Source of the DNA: Chryseobacterium defluvii
GTDB lineage: Bacteria; Bacteroidota; Bacteroidia; Flavobacteriales; Weeksellaceae
Assembly: GCF_014204415.1 (NCBI RefSeq)
Contig: NZ_JACHLE010000001.1
Span: 62,001 to 126,000 of the forward strand
Direction of reading: 5' to 3'
Length of the DNA stretch: 64,000 bases
Positions 8,293 to 17,748 of this stretch are shown piece after piece; position 1 is the first letter of the stretch; the number at the start of each line of letters is the position of its first letter. The notes under the pieces were generated by a model. It did no database searches. It was given only the letters and a program-made list of their open reading frames with translations, and was not told where the DNA came from. The position numbers and the translations under genes are program-made.

Positions 8293-9483
8293 TTATATAA
8301 ACATTTCTTGCAGTAAAAACTTTTTCTGTTCTTCTAGCTTTTTTAAAAGTTGGGTTTCAATATCAACTTTTGAGTCGATAGACAAAAGAAAGTCAGCTAT
8401 TTTCATCTGTTCATCAATGCTTGGAAAATTAATCTCAATTTTTTCAATTTCTGACTTACTAATTTCTGCGAATGTAGATCCATTTGCTCGTTTTGCCAAT
8501 TCATATTTATTCATTTTCAGCCAATTGAAAAGAAATATGTTATTACAGTCTTCTTTTGTGATTAAAGATTGAAATCCTTGATTGGTCGTACATTCTTCAA
8601 GTGCTATTGATGCTTCGCCTATCGTGGCTCTTGTCGTTAATAATATTGTTCCTTTAGGTAAAAGTTTTGCAGAAGAGTTTTTTAACCCTAATTCGGAAAT
8701 AGTTCTTTCACTTTTAGAAACGTAATTTGATTTTATTTCAGTCGGTGTGAACCATTGTATATTTCCATTCCAATATTCAGTTTTATTAGTTTCTGGTGTA
8801 CCTCCTCCAATTATTTCACAGATATCTTGTAGTTTCTTAATTTGCCATTTCTGAAATTCATTCCCCTTATCATCTTTAAATCTTAAATCTTGTGAAAATA
8901 TCCTTTTAGCAAGTGTATTTTTTAATACACTTAGCTCCTCAATTATTTTGTTTTGGGTTGTTATCCTCTCATCTACCAACGATAGAAAAAATGCTATTTT
9001 TTGTTGCTCATTCTCTTTAGGAGTAAATAATTTCTTCGATTTTATTTCGATTGAAGAAATCCCTTTAATTGACGTTCCTTGTACGGCTGATGCAGCCTTT
9101 TTCATTTCAACAGAAAGTAAATAAGAAAGAAAAACTCCGTTACATTTAAAGTTTATGATGTTTAAAAAATCCTGACTTGTACATAAACTTTTTTCTGAAT
9201 ATGCAACTTTCCCTACACCGACTCTTGAAACTATTAAGATAATGGGAGCTGAACATAGTTTTGTTGCTGAATTACTAATGGCATCTTCTGTTATGAATCT
9301 TGAAATATTCACAGAATGTATATCGCCTTCTGACAAGTCAGAAGAAGAAACCCAAGGGATATTTCCTCTCCAAAAATCTTCATTTGATGATGAGGGGGTT
9401 CCTCCTCCCAAAAACTCTCCCAATTCATTCAATTCAGTCACTTCCCACTCACTCTCAAACCCCGGAAATCTCAAATTAGGAAC
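8293..9483 (-). CDS. hsdS: Second HsdS, inverted and apparently silent
   Basis: This gene is convergent with the first hsdS (three bases between stops). It encodes about 395 residues with two recognition domains different from those of the first copy; each domain carries a GGGTP motif, and the spacer LVDERITTQNKIIEEL is conserved. The frame stays open upstream of the 42-bp repeat as far as a TAG near 9544, but contains no ATG. The only starts are rare codons such as the TTG at 9472-9474. It also lacks an hsdM-type promoter context. I read it as a storage cassette that becomes expressed when inverted into the hsdM-linked position. Confidence 0.85.
   Translation of the reverse strand, partial: VPNLRFPGFESEWEVTELNELGEFLGGGTPSSSNEDFWRGNIPWVSSSDLSEGDIHSVNISRFITEDAISNSATKLCSAPIILIVSRVGVGKVAYSEKSLCTSQDFLNIINFKCNGVFLSYLLSVEMKKAASAVQGTSIKGISSIEIKSKKLFTPKENEQQKIAFFLSLVDERITTQNKIIEELSVLKNTLAKRIFSQDLRFKDDKGNEFQKWQIKKLQDICEIIGGGTPETNKTEYWNGNIQWFTPTEIKSNYVSKSERTISELGLKNSSAKLLPKGTILLTTRATIGEASIALEECTTNQGFQSLITKEDCNNIFLFNWLKMNKYELAKRANGSTFAEISKSEIEKIEINFPSIDEQMKIADFLLSIDSKVDIETQLLKKLEEQKKFLLQEMFI
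8941..8959 (-). repeat. 19-bp inverted repeat between the HsdS recognition domains (right)
   Basis: Exact inverse copy of 7689-7707; partner site for exchange of the second recognition domain. Confidence 0.7.
9442..9483 (-). repeat. 42-bp inverted repeat, hsdS recombination site (right)
   Basis: Exact inverse copy of 7159-7200. Recombination between the two would invert about 2.3 kb and exchange the two hsdS bodies. Confidence 0.85.
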
Positions 9484-9602
9484 ATCGGGATTACAAATCT
9501 CTTTAATGCAGATTGAGGAGAGCTTTATCCTCCGATTGAAATACTAACGCATTTAATTCCTTTCTGCTTCCTTTGTCATTTTAAATATTTAATTCAAATA
9601 AA

Positions 9603-10526
9603 ATGAACAAAAAACAACTCTCAGAAGTTATCGATCTATGGAAAATAGACAAAAAGCAGTATGTGAAAAAGTCAAGTTTCTCAGCTTATACGTTATTGAT
9701 TGAAAATCATCTCTTACCTAATTTCGGTAACAAAATTGCGATTGAAGAAGCTGATGTCCAAAGCTTTGTTTTTCAAAAATTGGAAACGGGTTTAAGTCAT
9801 AAAACAATTAAAGATATTTTAATTGTTCTGAAAATGATTTTAAAATTCGGAGCTAAAAACAAATGGTTACAGTATACCCCTTTTGATATTCAGTTTCCTA
9901 CTGAACGAGAAAAGCATAATATTGAAGTGCTTACCAAAACCGATCAGAAAAAAATAATGAACTACATACAGGAGCATTTTACATTTAGGAATTTAGGTGT
10001 ATATATATGTTTAAGTGCAGGGATGCGTATTGGCGAAATATGTGCATTAACCTGGGAAGATGTTGATACAGATAATGGGATTATTAGTGTTAACAGAACC
10101 ATCCAACGCATTTATGTGATAGAGGGTGGAATTCGTAGAACGGAATTGATTCTGGACACCCCGAAAACTAAAAATTCTATTCGTGAAATTCCGATAAGTA
10201 AGGATTTATTAAGAATATTGAAACCTTTTAAAAAGATAGTGAATCCAACCTTTTTTGTACTGACAAACGATGCTAAACCAACAGAACCCAGAACCTACAG
10301 AAGCTATTACAAGAACTTAATGGCAGCATTAAAAATGCCGGAGCTTAAATTTCACGGATTAAGGCATAGCTTTGCTACCCGATGTATTGAAAGTAATTGT
10401 GATTATAAAACGGTAAGTGTATTATTAGGACACTCTAATATCAGTACAACACTGAATCTTTATGTTCATCCCAATATGGAGCAAAAGAAAAAAGCTATTG
10501 AGCAGATGTTTAAGGCTCTTAGATAA
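9603..10526 (+). CDS. Tyrosine recombinase, probable hsdS invertase
   Basis: The 307-residue protein has an N-terminal SAM-like core-binding domain (about 1-100) and a C-terminal catalytic domain. All catalytic residues are visible: Arg in SAGMRIGEICALTW, Lys in TKNSIREIPI, HGLRHSFATR (His and Arg), His in LLGHSNISTT and the nucleophile Tyr in LNLYVHPN. It lies between the hsdS cassette and hsdR. In Bacteroidota, recombinases in this position commonly invert hsdS segments. It could also have integrated the island, but its position inside the R-M operon favours the invertase role. Confidence 0.9.
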   Translation: MNKKQLSEVIDLWKIDKKQYVKKSSFSAYTLLIENHLLPNFGNKIAIEEADVQSFVFQKLETGLSHKTIKDILIVLKMILKFGAKNKWLQYTPFDIQFPTEREKHNIEVLTKTDQKKIMNYIQEHFTFRNLGVYICLSAGMRIGEICALTWEDVDTDNGIISVNRTIQRIYVIEGGIRRTELILDTPKTKNSIREIPISKDLLRILKPFKKIVNPTFFVLTNDAKPTEPRTYRSYYKNLMAALKMPELKFHGLRHSFATRCIESNCDYKTVSVLLGHSNISTTLNLYVHPNMEQKKKAIEQMFKALR

Positions 10527-10614
10527 GGTTTAAATTATGGATTGGGAGAACTTTATTTTGTTAAATTTGTGCATAGATGGAACGAATAAGATAAACTCCT
10601 AATTCATAATTATT

Positions 10615-13482
10615 TTGAGCAAACAGTCCGAACAAATTTTAGAAGAGCAACTCGTTGCCCAATTACAAAAATTGGGATATAAATACGCTTTTATTGCTGA
10701 TGAAAAAGCTTTATTGGCGAACCTGAAAACACAGTTAGAAAAGCACAACCATCTACAATTCAGCAACAGTGAATTTGAAAAAGTATTGAATATACTTAAC
10801 AAAGGTTCTATATTTGAAAAAGCCAAAGTATTGCGTGAAAAAAAACATCATATTATAAGGGATAATGGTGATAACCTGTATTTTGAATTTCTCAATGTAG
10901 AACATTGGTGTCAGAACGAATATCAAGTGACTAATCAAATTACACAAGAAGGGAAATATGAAAACCGTTATGATGTTACCTTATTGGTGAATGGGTTGCC
11001 TTTGGTGCAAATCGAGCTGAAACGAAGAGGCTTGGAAATGAAAGAAGCATTCAACCAAATCAACCGTTATCAAAAACATAGCTTTGGTGCTGGAAAAGGT
11101 TTGTTTCATTTTGTGCAATTATTCGTTATCAGTAACGGTGTAAACACCAAATATTTCAGCAATTTCGGAACACACAAACAGGAATATCTTCAAACTTTTC
11201 ACTGGACAGACGAACAAAATAATCCATTGAATAATATTTTAAACGGCTTTACCGATTCTTTTTTAGAACCTTGTCATATCAGTAAAATGATCTGTAAATA
11301 CATCGTGCTGAATGAAACCGATAAACGTCTGATGGTACTTCGGCCATACCAATATTATGCGGTAGAAAGTATTATCAAAAAGGTAAAAGAAAACGAAATA
11401 CTGAACGGCTATAACATCGAAAAAAATGGCTACATCTGGCATACAACGGGAAGTGGTAAAACCTTAACCAGTTTTAAAGCCAGTCAGATTCTATCCAAAA
11501 TTCCAGCTATCAAAAAAGTGGTTTTTGTGGTAGATAGAAAAGATTTGGACTATCAAACCAATCAAGAGTATGATAAGTTCAGTAAGGGGTCAGTAAGTTC
11601 TGCAACCAATACAGACGATTTGATAAGAAAATTTAACGACCCAAATGTTCGCATCATCGTTACCACTATTCAAAAGCTGAATAATGCAATTTCAGGTAGA
11701 AATTTATCGAAAATGAAATCCATTCAGCATGAAAGAATGGTTTTTATCTTTGATGAATGCCATCGTTCTCAATTTGGTGATACCCACAAAAATATTGTCA
11801 ATTATTTTACCAATATTCAACTATTTGGCTTTACAGGTACTCCTATTTTGGCAGAGAATGCGGATGGAGAAAAAACAACAGCGAGTTTGTTTGGGAAATG
11901 TCTACATAAATATGTGATTACAGATGCTATACGTGATGAGAATGTATTGAAATTCTCGGTTGAGTACATTCAAACCTTTAAGCAGAAAGAACATATTGTT
12001 GACTTAAAAGTAGAGCAAATTAACGAAACAGAAGTTTTTGAAGCTCCTGAACGAAAGGAGGCAATTGTGGATTACATCATTCAATACCACAATCAGAAAA
12101 CGCAAAACAGAAAATTTTGTGCAATGATGTGTATACAGGACATTGATTCGGTCATTCAATACTATGAAATTTTCAAGCGTAAAAAACAAGATGAACAACA
12201 CGATTTAAAAATAGCAACTATTTTTAGCTTTGCTCAGAACGAAGAGGAAATGGAAGATTCGGTTTATTCCCAATTGGGAATGGTTGCCGAACCACAAGCA
12301 GCATACGGCTACAAGCCTCATCGTAGAGAATTATTAGAAACGTATGTGCAAGACTTTAATGAATTATTTGGAGAGAAACAGAACGTAAAAGATACCGAAG
12401 GATTTTACAATTATTACAATGCAGTAGCAAAGAAGTCAAAGCAAAATGAGACAGATATTTTGTTGGTTGCCAATATGTTTTTGACAGGATTTGACAGTAA
12501 GTATTTAAACACCTTATATGTTGATAAAAATTTGAAATACCATGGATTGATACAAGCATTTAGCCGTACCAATCGTATTCTGGATAAGAATAAAACACAG
12601 GGAAATATAGTGTGCTTTCGAAACCTGAAAGACAAGACAGACGAAGCCATTGCTTTATTCAGTAACAAAGAAGCAATTGATGAAATCATAGTGGAACCCT
12701 ACGAAGCGTATGTAGAAAAGTTTAATGAAGCCACACAGAAATTATTAGAAATCGTTCCAGAAGTAGTATCTGTTGACGGGCTATATTCGGAAGAAGATCA
12801 GCTACAGTTTATTTTGGCTTTCCGTGCTATGATGCGTTTACACAAAAAAATGAGTCATTATACCGAATTTACTTGGGATGATTTACAGATGGAGGAACAG
12901 CTTTTTGCAGATTACACCAGTAAGTATTTGGATTTAAAGGAAAGACTTGATCCTACTGATCCTTCTAAAAAAACATCTATTCTCAATGATATAGATTTTG
13001 AATTGGAATTGATAAGACGTGATACGATCAATGTAACTTACATACTCCAGTTATTAATTAAATTCAAGTCGAAACATAGTACAAAAGACAAAGAAAGTAT
13101 TGAAAAAGATATTTTCAATTTATTGAACACCGAAGTCTCGTTAAGAAGTAAAAGAGAATTGATTGAAAAATTTATTCAAGAAAGCTTACCACATATTGAA
13201 GATACGGATACCATTCCCGAAGAATTTGAAAAATTCTGGAATGTAGAGCAGGAAAAGGCACTCCAAGAACTAGTCAAGACAGAAAATCTTTCTGAAGAAA
13301 AAACGGAAAGACTGATAGAGAATTATTTATTTACAGAACGTGAACCTTTGCGAAAAGAGATTTTAGATTTACGAAAAGAAGGAAGACCGAGTGTTTTAAA
13401 ATCTAAGGAAATTGGAGACCGTATTCTAAATAAAATTTTAGGATTCGTAGATACTTTCGTTAATGGGATAGCTGGAAATTAA
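10615..13482 (+). CDS. hsdR: Type I R-M restriction subunit HsdR
   Basis: This 955-residue endonuclease/translocase has an N-terminal PD-(D/E)xK nuclease with the ELK signature near 134-136 (VQIELKRRG). The SF2 helicase motor has Walker A TTGSGKT near 277-283, DECH at 380-383 and FTGTP just after it. The C-terminal helical region binds the MTase. It cleaves DNA after ATP-driven translocation from unmodified sites. The best start is a TTG at 10615; there is no ATG nearby that keeps the N-terminus. It is downstream of the recombinase, so it may need its own promoter. Confidence 0.94.
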   Translation: MSKQSEQILEEQLVAQLQKLGYKYAFIADEKALLANLKTQLEKHNHLQFSNSEFEKVLNILNKGSIFEKAKVLREKKHHIIRDNGDNLYFEFLNVEHWCQNEYQVTNQITQEGKYENRYDVTLLVNGLPLVQIELKRRGLEMKEAFNQINRYQKHSFGAGKGLFHFVQLFVISNGVNTKYFSNFGTHKQEYLQTFHWTDEQNNPLNNILNGFTDSFLEPCHISKMICKYIVLNETDKRLMVLRPYQYYAVESIIKKVKENEILNGYNIEKNGYIWHTTGSGKTLTSFKASQILSKIPAIKKVVFVVDRKDLDYQTNQEYDKFSKGSVSSATNTDDLIRKFNDPNVRIIVTTIQKLNNAISGRNLSKMKSIQHERMVFIFDECHRSQFGDTHKNIVNYFTNIQLFGFTGTPILAENADGEKTTASLFGKCLHKYVITDAIRDENVLKFSVEYIQTFKQKEHIVDLKVEQINETEVFEAPERKEAIVDYIIQYHNQKTQNRKFCAMMCIQDIDSVIQYYEIFKRKKQDEQHDLKIATIFSFAQNEEEMEDSVYSQLGMVAEPQAAYGYKPHRRELLETYVQDFNELFGEKQNVKDTEGFYNYYNAVAKKSKQNETDILLVANMFLTGFDSKYLNTLYVDKNLKYHGLIQAFSRTNRILDKNKTQGNIVCFRNLKDKTDEAIALFSNKEAIDEIIVEPYEAYVEKFNEATQKLLEIVPEVVSVDGLYSEEDQLQFILAFRAMMRLHKKMSHYTEFTWDDLQMEEQLFADYTSKYLDLKERLDPTDPSKKTSILNDIDFELELIRRDTINVTYILQLLIKFKSKHSTKDKESIEKDIFNLLNTEVSLRSKRELIEKFIQESLPHIEDTDTIPEEFEKFWNVEQEKALQELVKTENLSEEKTERLIENYLFTEREPLRKEILDLRKEGRPSVLKSKEIGDRILNKILGFVDTFVNGIAGN

Positions 13483-13567
13483 TTTTAACCTCTAGTTATC
13501 GGATCAAATTATGACTATTATATGTTGTAATAATTTGAATTGTTTAATCTTTTCTATTTTAGAAGTA

Positions 13568-14308
13568 TTATTTATTCAACTTCTTTAAAAGTCGAATAAA
13601 AATTTCCTTTTTCTTTCTTCTGTCTGCATAACGCAAAAGTTTACTTTCATTGATAGAAAAATCTTTGTGCAATTTTTTCAATAGCTGTTGAAAAGTAGGT
13701 TTTTCATGAGGATATATCAAATTCCAATCACAATATAAATCAACAATTATCTTTTCCAGATGAGCATAGAAGATTCCCTCTGACTCTGTTAAAGGAGATC
13801 CACTAATCATTTTCCTTACGACAATGCTATTTTTGTAAAACATTTTTGAAACCTTGTCTAGTAATCTATAATATACTGAACAATATCTTTGTTCCCAAAG
13901 ATGAAAATAAAAATTGATCGGCTCATTTCCAATTCCCTCAACAAAAATAATTTGCACATCCAGTTTAGTAAGATATGTTTTCAGCCATTCGGTTGACCAA
14001 ACGCAGTATTTTGAATCAGGAAATTTACTGATTAAATGATGATGGGCTTTCTTTATTTGAGAAGTAGGATAGGGGATAAACTTTCTATAATTTCCTATTG
14101 TGTATTTTCCCCTTCCAATTCTTTGTATGACTCCCAATTCTAAAAGTCTGGTAACTCTCCACTGAACAGTTGATTTTTTTATGGCTGGAGTTTGCAATTG
14201 ATAAAATTTCAAAATATCGCTTAAACTAAATTCAGGGTATTTTATGAAATTATCTTTAAAATCACTGATATTCAAGTTTTTAATTGTCTCATTTAAGGAA
14301 TATGGCAT
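13568..14308 (-). CDS. Winged-helix protein, AbiEi-like antitoxin (DUF6577-type)
   Basis: About 246 residues from the ATG at 14308 (MPYSLNETIK). A longer reading would add a hydrophobic AT-rich leader that looks non-coding. Residues 10-75 form a winged helix with QWRVTRLLELGVIQRIGRGKYT, the pattern of AbiEi-type transcriptional antitoxins. The remainder resembles the nucleotidyltransferase-binding part of that group (CVWSTEWL, ISGSPLTE). It is convergent with hsdR. No AbiEii toxin gene is adjacent, so it may be a solitary regulator of the island. Confidence 0.6.
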   Translation of the reverse strand: MPYSLNETIKNLNISDFKDNFIKYPEFSLSDILKFYQLQTPAIKKSTVQWRVTRLLELGVIQRIGRGKYTIGNYRKFIPYPTSQIKKAHHHLISKFPDSKYCVWSTEWLKTYLTKLDVQIIFVEGIGNEPINFYFHLWEQRYCSVYYRLLDKVSKMFYKNSIVVRKMISGSPLTESEGIFYAHLEKIIVDLYCDWNLIYPHEKPTFQQLLKKLHKDFSINESKLLRYADRRKKKEIFIRLLKKLNK

Positions 14309-14503
14309 ACAGCAAATATACGATTTTAGCAAAACTGTCAATAATTGGTATAAAAACAATTTTATACAATATATATTATTGATAATCAAACAATTGAAAA
14401 TTTAAACAATTTCATTTTTTAAGAAAATATTTTATGTATTAAGTTGATTATCAGCTGTTTGAAAATAATGGGTTTCGATATCCAGTCGGGTCGCCCGAGT
14501 GAA

Positions 14504-14630
14504 AAGTCGCCAAATTGGCGACTTTTTTTGTTTGTAACTGTTTGATAGACAAAGTTATACCCGATTACAAACGGGTTCGAGAAGTCCATAATAAAATTAT
14601 GGGATTTTTGGGGCAATTCTCGAACCGCTC
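14504..14630. repeat. 127-bp direct repeat, right copy (island edge)
   Basis: Direct repeat of 5057-5183 with the same palindrome-plus-T start and the same GGTTCGAGAA/TTCTCGAACC inverted pair. It defines the right edge of the R-M island. Confidence 0.75.
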
Positions 14631-14914
14631 CTTTGTATTTGATGTAAACTTCAAATAATCAAATAGTTAGTGATTACTTGAATAGGGTTTGAAAATCATC
14701 TGCTTTTTCTGTGTCCACTACTTTTTCAATTTGGTGTTTTTTGTAATTTCGTTTTAGGCAGTTTATTTTTAATCTGAGATGATTTTCACATAATTCATTA
14801 AATTCCTACAAATTAAAAAACGCTTGATAATTATACATATAAAAATATTTGAATAAAATTTAATTTGTCTAACAATTTTTGTAAGTTTAGGGGTTTTTTA
14901 ATCTGACTGTTTTA
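14631..14914. other. Leader region of the NurA-HerA operon
   Basis: No gene is visible. TGAAAATCATCT at 14690-14701 is inversely repeated exactly at 14777-14788 with 75 bases between. TAAGTTTA near 14881, close to the -7 consensus TAnnTTTG, precedes the GTG start by about 33 bases. The region should hold the promoter and any control site of the seven-gene operon. Confidence 0.45.
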
Positions 14915-16087
14915 GTGGATAAAGTTTTAGATATAGTTTCAAATGAAACAACCTGCAAATGTTATAGATCATTCCGATATTGTGCGGATGATGAAATTCG
15001 TGTGCCAACACTTGATTTTGATACTAAACTAAAGGAAATTTCAGTAGTTATAAAGGAGTATGGTGAAACAGATACACACTTAAATACATCAAAAAGCTTG
15101 AAAACACTTGCTGACAGAATCATTGACGATGAACCTTTATTTCAGTTTTTTCTTGATGGTTCAAGACGTACATATAAAGTTGATGACATTGAAATAAATC
15201 GAAATGTTTATCCAATTATTGCTGGACAAATTGGTGTTGCTTGTTGCCAAAGAATAAACGCAAGTCAATTCAAGAGTGTTAAAGATGGATTTGAACATAA
15301 TTTAGTTCTATCATTACCAAAAGCAGCAAATCCAAATGCTGGTGATGCTTCATTGTTTTTCAATGCCCTTAAATCAAAAATTAATAAGAATAGAAGAATC
15401 GAAAGAGCAGGTATCAGTTTTTCTAAAGTCTTATCTTATGATTCTAAAAAGCAAGAGGACGGAACAAAATATGAGAATTTAGGTATTGCAACTATTCAAG
15501 ATGAAATGATTGAAACTGAAAAGAAAATAGTAGCACATTTAAGTACAAAAAACTTAATCAATCCTGATAGATATTTGATTAAAGATGGTTCATTGCAATA
15601 CAAGCCGATGAAAACTGGCGATTTCAAAGAACTAACAAAAATAAAAAATCATTATAAATGTGCGATTGGTGTTTCTAAAATGTTCAATCCCGAATTGTGC
15701 CAAGACAGAAGCGGCAAAAGCAACGCCGATAAAATTGCAAAATTACCATTGTATCACAGAACACCTGCTTTCAAATATAAAAGTGAAATTGTAGGAAATA
15801 TATTTTTTGCAATTTGGTATGTACGAATAAGAGAAGCCGACCGCACAGAAAGTCCCTTCGCTGGAGTTTTGAAGATTGAAAAAATTCTGATTACAGATGA
15901 CGAAAACGAAAACGGATTGAATAGTGAAGAAGTGGATTTAATAACAGCCAACATAATTAACGAAAGAAATCCTGTTTGTTATGGTAAAGATTCACGTTGG
16001 GCAAATCATCTGTATCCTGTTTATTTGACAGAAAGCTTTATTAAAAGCAAATATTTGAGCGACATTAACTTTTTGAATTTATTTTGA
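14915..16087 (+). CDS. NurA-like 5'-3' nuclease
   Basis: The 390-residue protein starts with GTG. It has the NurA pattern: first metal-binding Asp81 in FFLDGSRRT (79-87), second Asp224 in LIKDGSLQY (221-229), IGVSK at 251-255, FFAIWYVRI at 297-305, PFAGVLKIE at 314-322 and the terminal HLYPVYLTE at 365-373. NurA is a single- and double-strand DNA nuclease that is active only in complex with the HerA translocase, whose gene overlaps this stop by one base. In archaea the pair resects DNA ends. In bacteria NurA-HerA pairs occur in mobile or defence contexts. First gene of a seven-gene coupled operon. Confidence 0.8.
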   Translation: MDKVLDIVSNETTCKCYRSFRYCADDEIRVPTLDFDTKLKEISVVIKEYGETDTHLNTSKSLKTLADRIIDDEPLFQFFLDGSRRTYKVDDIEINRNVYPIIAGQIGVACCQRINASQFKSVKDGFEHNLVLSLPKAANPNAGDASLFFNALKSKINKNRRIERAGISFSKVLSYDSKKQEDGTKYENLGIATIQDEMIETEKKIVAHLSTKNLINPDRYLIKDGSLQYKPMKTGDFKELTKIKNHYKCAIGVSKMFNPELCQDRSGKSNADKIAKLPLYHRTPAFKYKSEIVGNIFFAIWYVRIREADRTESPFAGVLKIEKILITDDENENGLNSEEVDLITANIINERNPVCYGKDSRWANHLYPVYLTESFIKSKYLSDINFLNLF

Positions 16088-17748
16088 TGAAAAAAATAGG
16101 AAAAATAATAGCCACAGAAAAAGTACCTACAACGATTGATGAATTTTTCTTTTGGACAGACAAACATCTTGTATTGAAACCTTTTGATGTGGTAAAAGTT
16201 GAACACATCAAAAACTCTGTAACATTTGGTGTTGTAGAAGAAATTTCACATTTAACAGACGGTGCAAGTTTCTTGGCAGGTTATATTTCCAGCGACTTTG
16301 GAGAAGTAGAAGCAAAAAGCAATTCACAAAGAATTGGAATGAATTATGTGAAAGCAAAAGTTGTTGCAAATTCAAAAAATATCTATACGCCAGTTTTGGA
16401 CGGTTGCACCGTTTCTCTTGCCGATGAAAAAGATGTAAAAAAAGCATTAGGATTGGATAATGTAAAAAATCCTCTAGCTTGTGGTGTAATTGAAATGTAT
16501 GAAGATGAAGATAAAATAACCGTGCCTGTTCATTTCAACTCACACTTTTTAATTGGTCCAGAAGGAGCTCACTTAAATATTTCAGGAATTTCAGGTTTGG
16601 CATCAAAAACATCGTATGCAATGTTTCTGATGAAAGCAATTCAAGAGCAGTATATCAAAAATAAAACAAACGAAAGTGTAGCTTTTGTTTTACTGAATGT
16701 AAAAGGAAGAGATTTGTTGGCTATTGACGAAGCTAATGATGAATTACTTGATGAGGACATAAAAGTTTACAAAGATTTAGGTATTGAGGTTTCACCTTTC
16801 AAAAATGTAAAGTATTATTACCCGTACTCAAAAGATGTAAGAACTACAACTTATGCAGATGTAAAAGACGTAGAAAGTCAGAAGAAGCTTAAAAAGGCTT
16901 TTCAGTATAAATATCTTTTTGAAGACGATAAAGAGAGTTTAGATTTACTTTTCTCAAACATTGATGACCCAACACAATCAATGGAATCGATCGTTAATTA
17001 CATCATTTCTGGTGAAGGTGTTTTTAATGGTGTAAGAAATTGGGAAGAACTCAAGGACGAAATCAAAAAGCATCAAGAAAAAGGTGATAACGGAAAAGAC
17101 AAGACAATTTCTGTATTGAGCTGGCGTAAGTTTTACCGTCTTTTCAGAAAGACATTAGAAAGAAACAAAGATTTGTTTGCCAATACAATAAAAGAAGAAA
17201 ATTCAGAAGTTCGCTTACAGGAATCTATAAAAGGAATTAAAAAAAACGACATACACGTTATCGACATCGCCAAACTAGATGAAGAATCGCAAGGCTTTGT
17301 ATTTGGAGATGTAATGAGAGCTATTTATGATTTGAAATTAGGACAAATTACAGGCAGAGAAGAATCTGAGATACCGTCAAAAATTGTCATATTTATTGAT
17401 GAGCTAAATAAATACGGAAGTAAAGATGTTCCTAAAAATTCGCCAATACTTCGTCAGTTGTTAGATATAACCGAGCGTGGTCGCTCTTTAGGGATTATCT
17501 TATTTGCAGCTGAACAATTTAAGAGTGATATACACGACCGGGTAAAAGGAAATTGTGCAACACACGCCTATGGAAGAACAAACGCCATTGAAATTTCAAA
17601 ACCTGATTATCAGTTTGTACCGCCTGTTTATAAATCTATGCTTACAAGATTGAAACAAGGCGAATACATTTTGCAAAATCCTGTATTCCGCTCATTGTTG
17701 AATATCAAATTTCCAAGACCACTTTATAAACAGTTCAAGAATGGATAA
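16087..17748 (+). CDS. HerA-like hexameric DNA translocase (DUF87)
   Basis: The 553-residue ATPase starts at the ATG in TGATG, sharing one base with the nurA stop. An N-terminal HAS-like beta-barrel (about 1-150) precedes the motor. The P-loop is GISGLASKTS near 167-176, with Ser where the usual Gly precedes Lys. Walker B is IVIFIDEL near 433-440, and the HerA/FtsK-type arginine region is ITERGRSLGIILFAAEQ. A large insert between the P-loop and Walker B contains coil-forming segments. It should form a ring that pumps DNA into the NurA dimer. Confidence 0.85.
   Translation: MKKIGKIIATEKVPTTIDEFFFWTDKHLVLKPFDVVKVEHIKNSVTFGVVEEISHLTDGASFLAGYISSDFGEVEAKSNSQRIGMNYVKAKVVANSKNIYTPVLDGCTVSLADEKDVKKALGLDNVKNPLACGVIEMYEDEDKITVPVHFNSHFLIGPEGAHLNISGISGLASKTSYAMFLMKAIQEQYIKNKTNESVAFVLLNVKGRDLLAIDEANDELLDEDIKVYKDLGIEVSPFKNVKYYYPYSKDVRTTTYADVKDVESQKKLKKAFQYKYLFEDDKESLDLLFSNIDDPTQSMESIVNYIISGEGVFNGVRNWEELKDEIKKHQEKGDNGKDKTISVLSWRKFYRLFRKTLERNKDLFANTIKEENSEVRLQESIKGIKKNDIHVIDIAKLDEESQGFVFGDVMRAIYDLKLGQITGREESEIPSKIVIFIDELNKYGSKDVPKNSPILRQLLDITERGRSLGIILFAAEQFKSDIHDRVKGNCATHAYGRTNAIEISKPDYQFVPPVYKSMLTRLKQGEYILQNPVFRSLLNIKFPRPLYKQFKNG

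Noticed and set aside
8282..8572. A plus-strand open frame of 96 codons over the hsdS junction
   Set aside because: It is antisense to the end of the second hsdS and has no independent support.
9603..10526. The tyrosine recombinase as the sole integrase of a larger mobile island
   Set aside because: It lies between hsdS and hsdR beside inverted repeats, so the invertase role explains it better; an integrating role cannot be excluded.
14419..14616. A minus-strand open frame of 65 codons in the right repeat
   Set aside because: It covers the repeat and hairpin and is not maintained in the left copy; no codon-level signal of coding.
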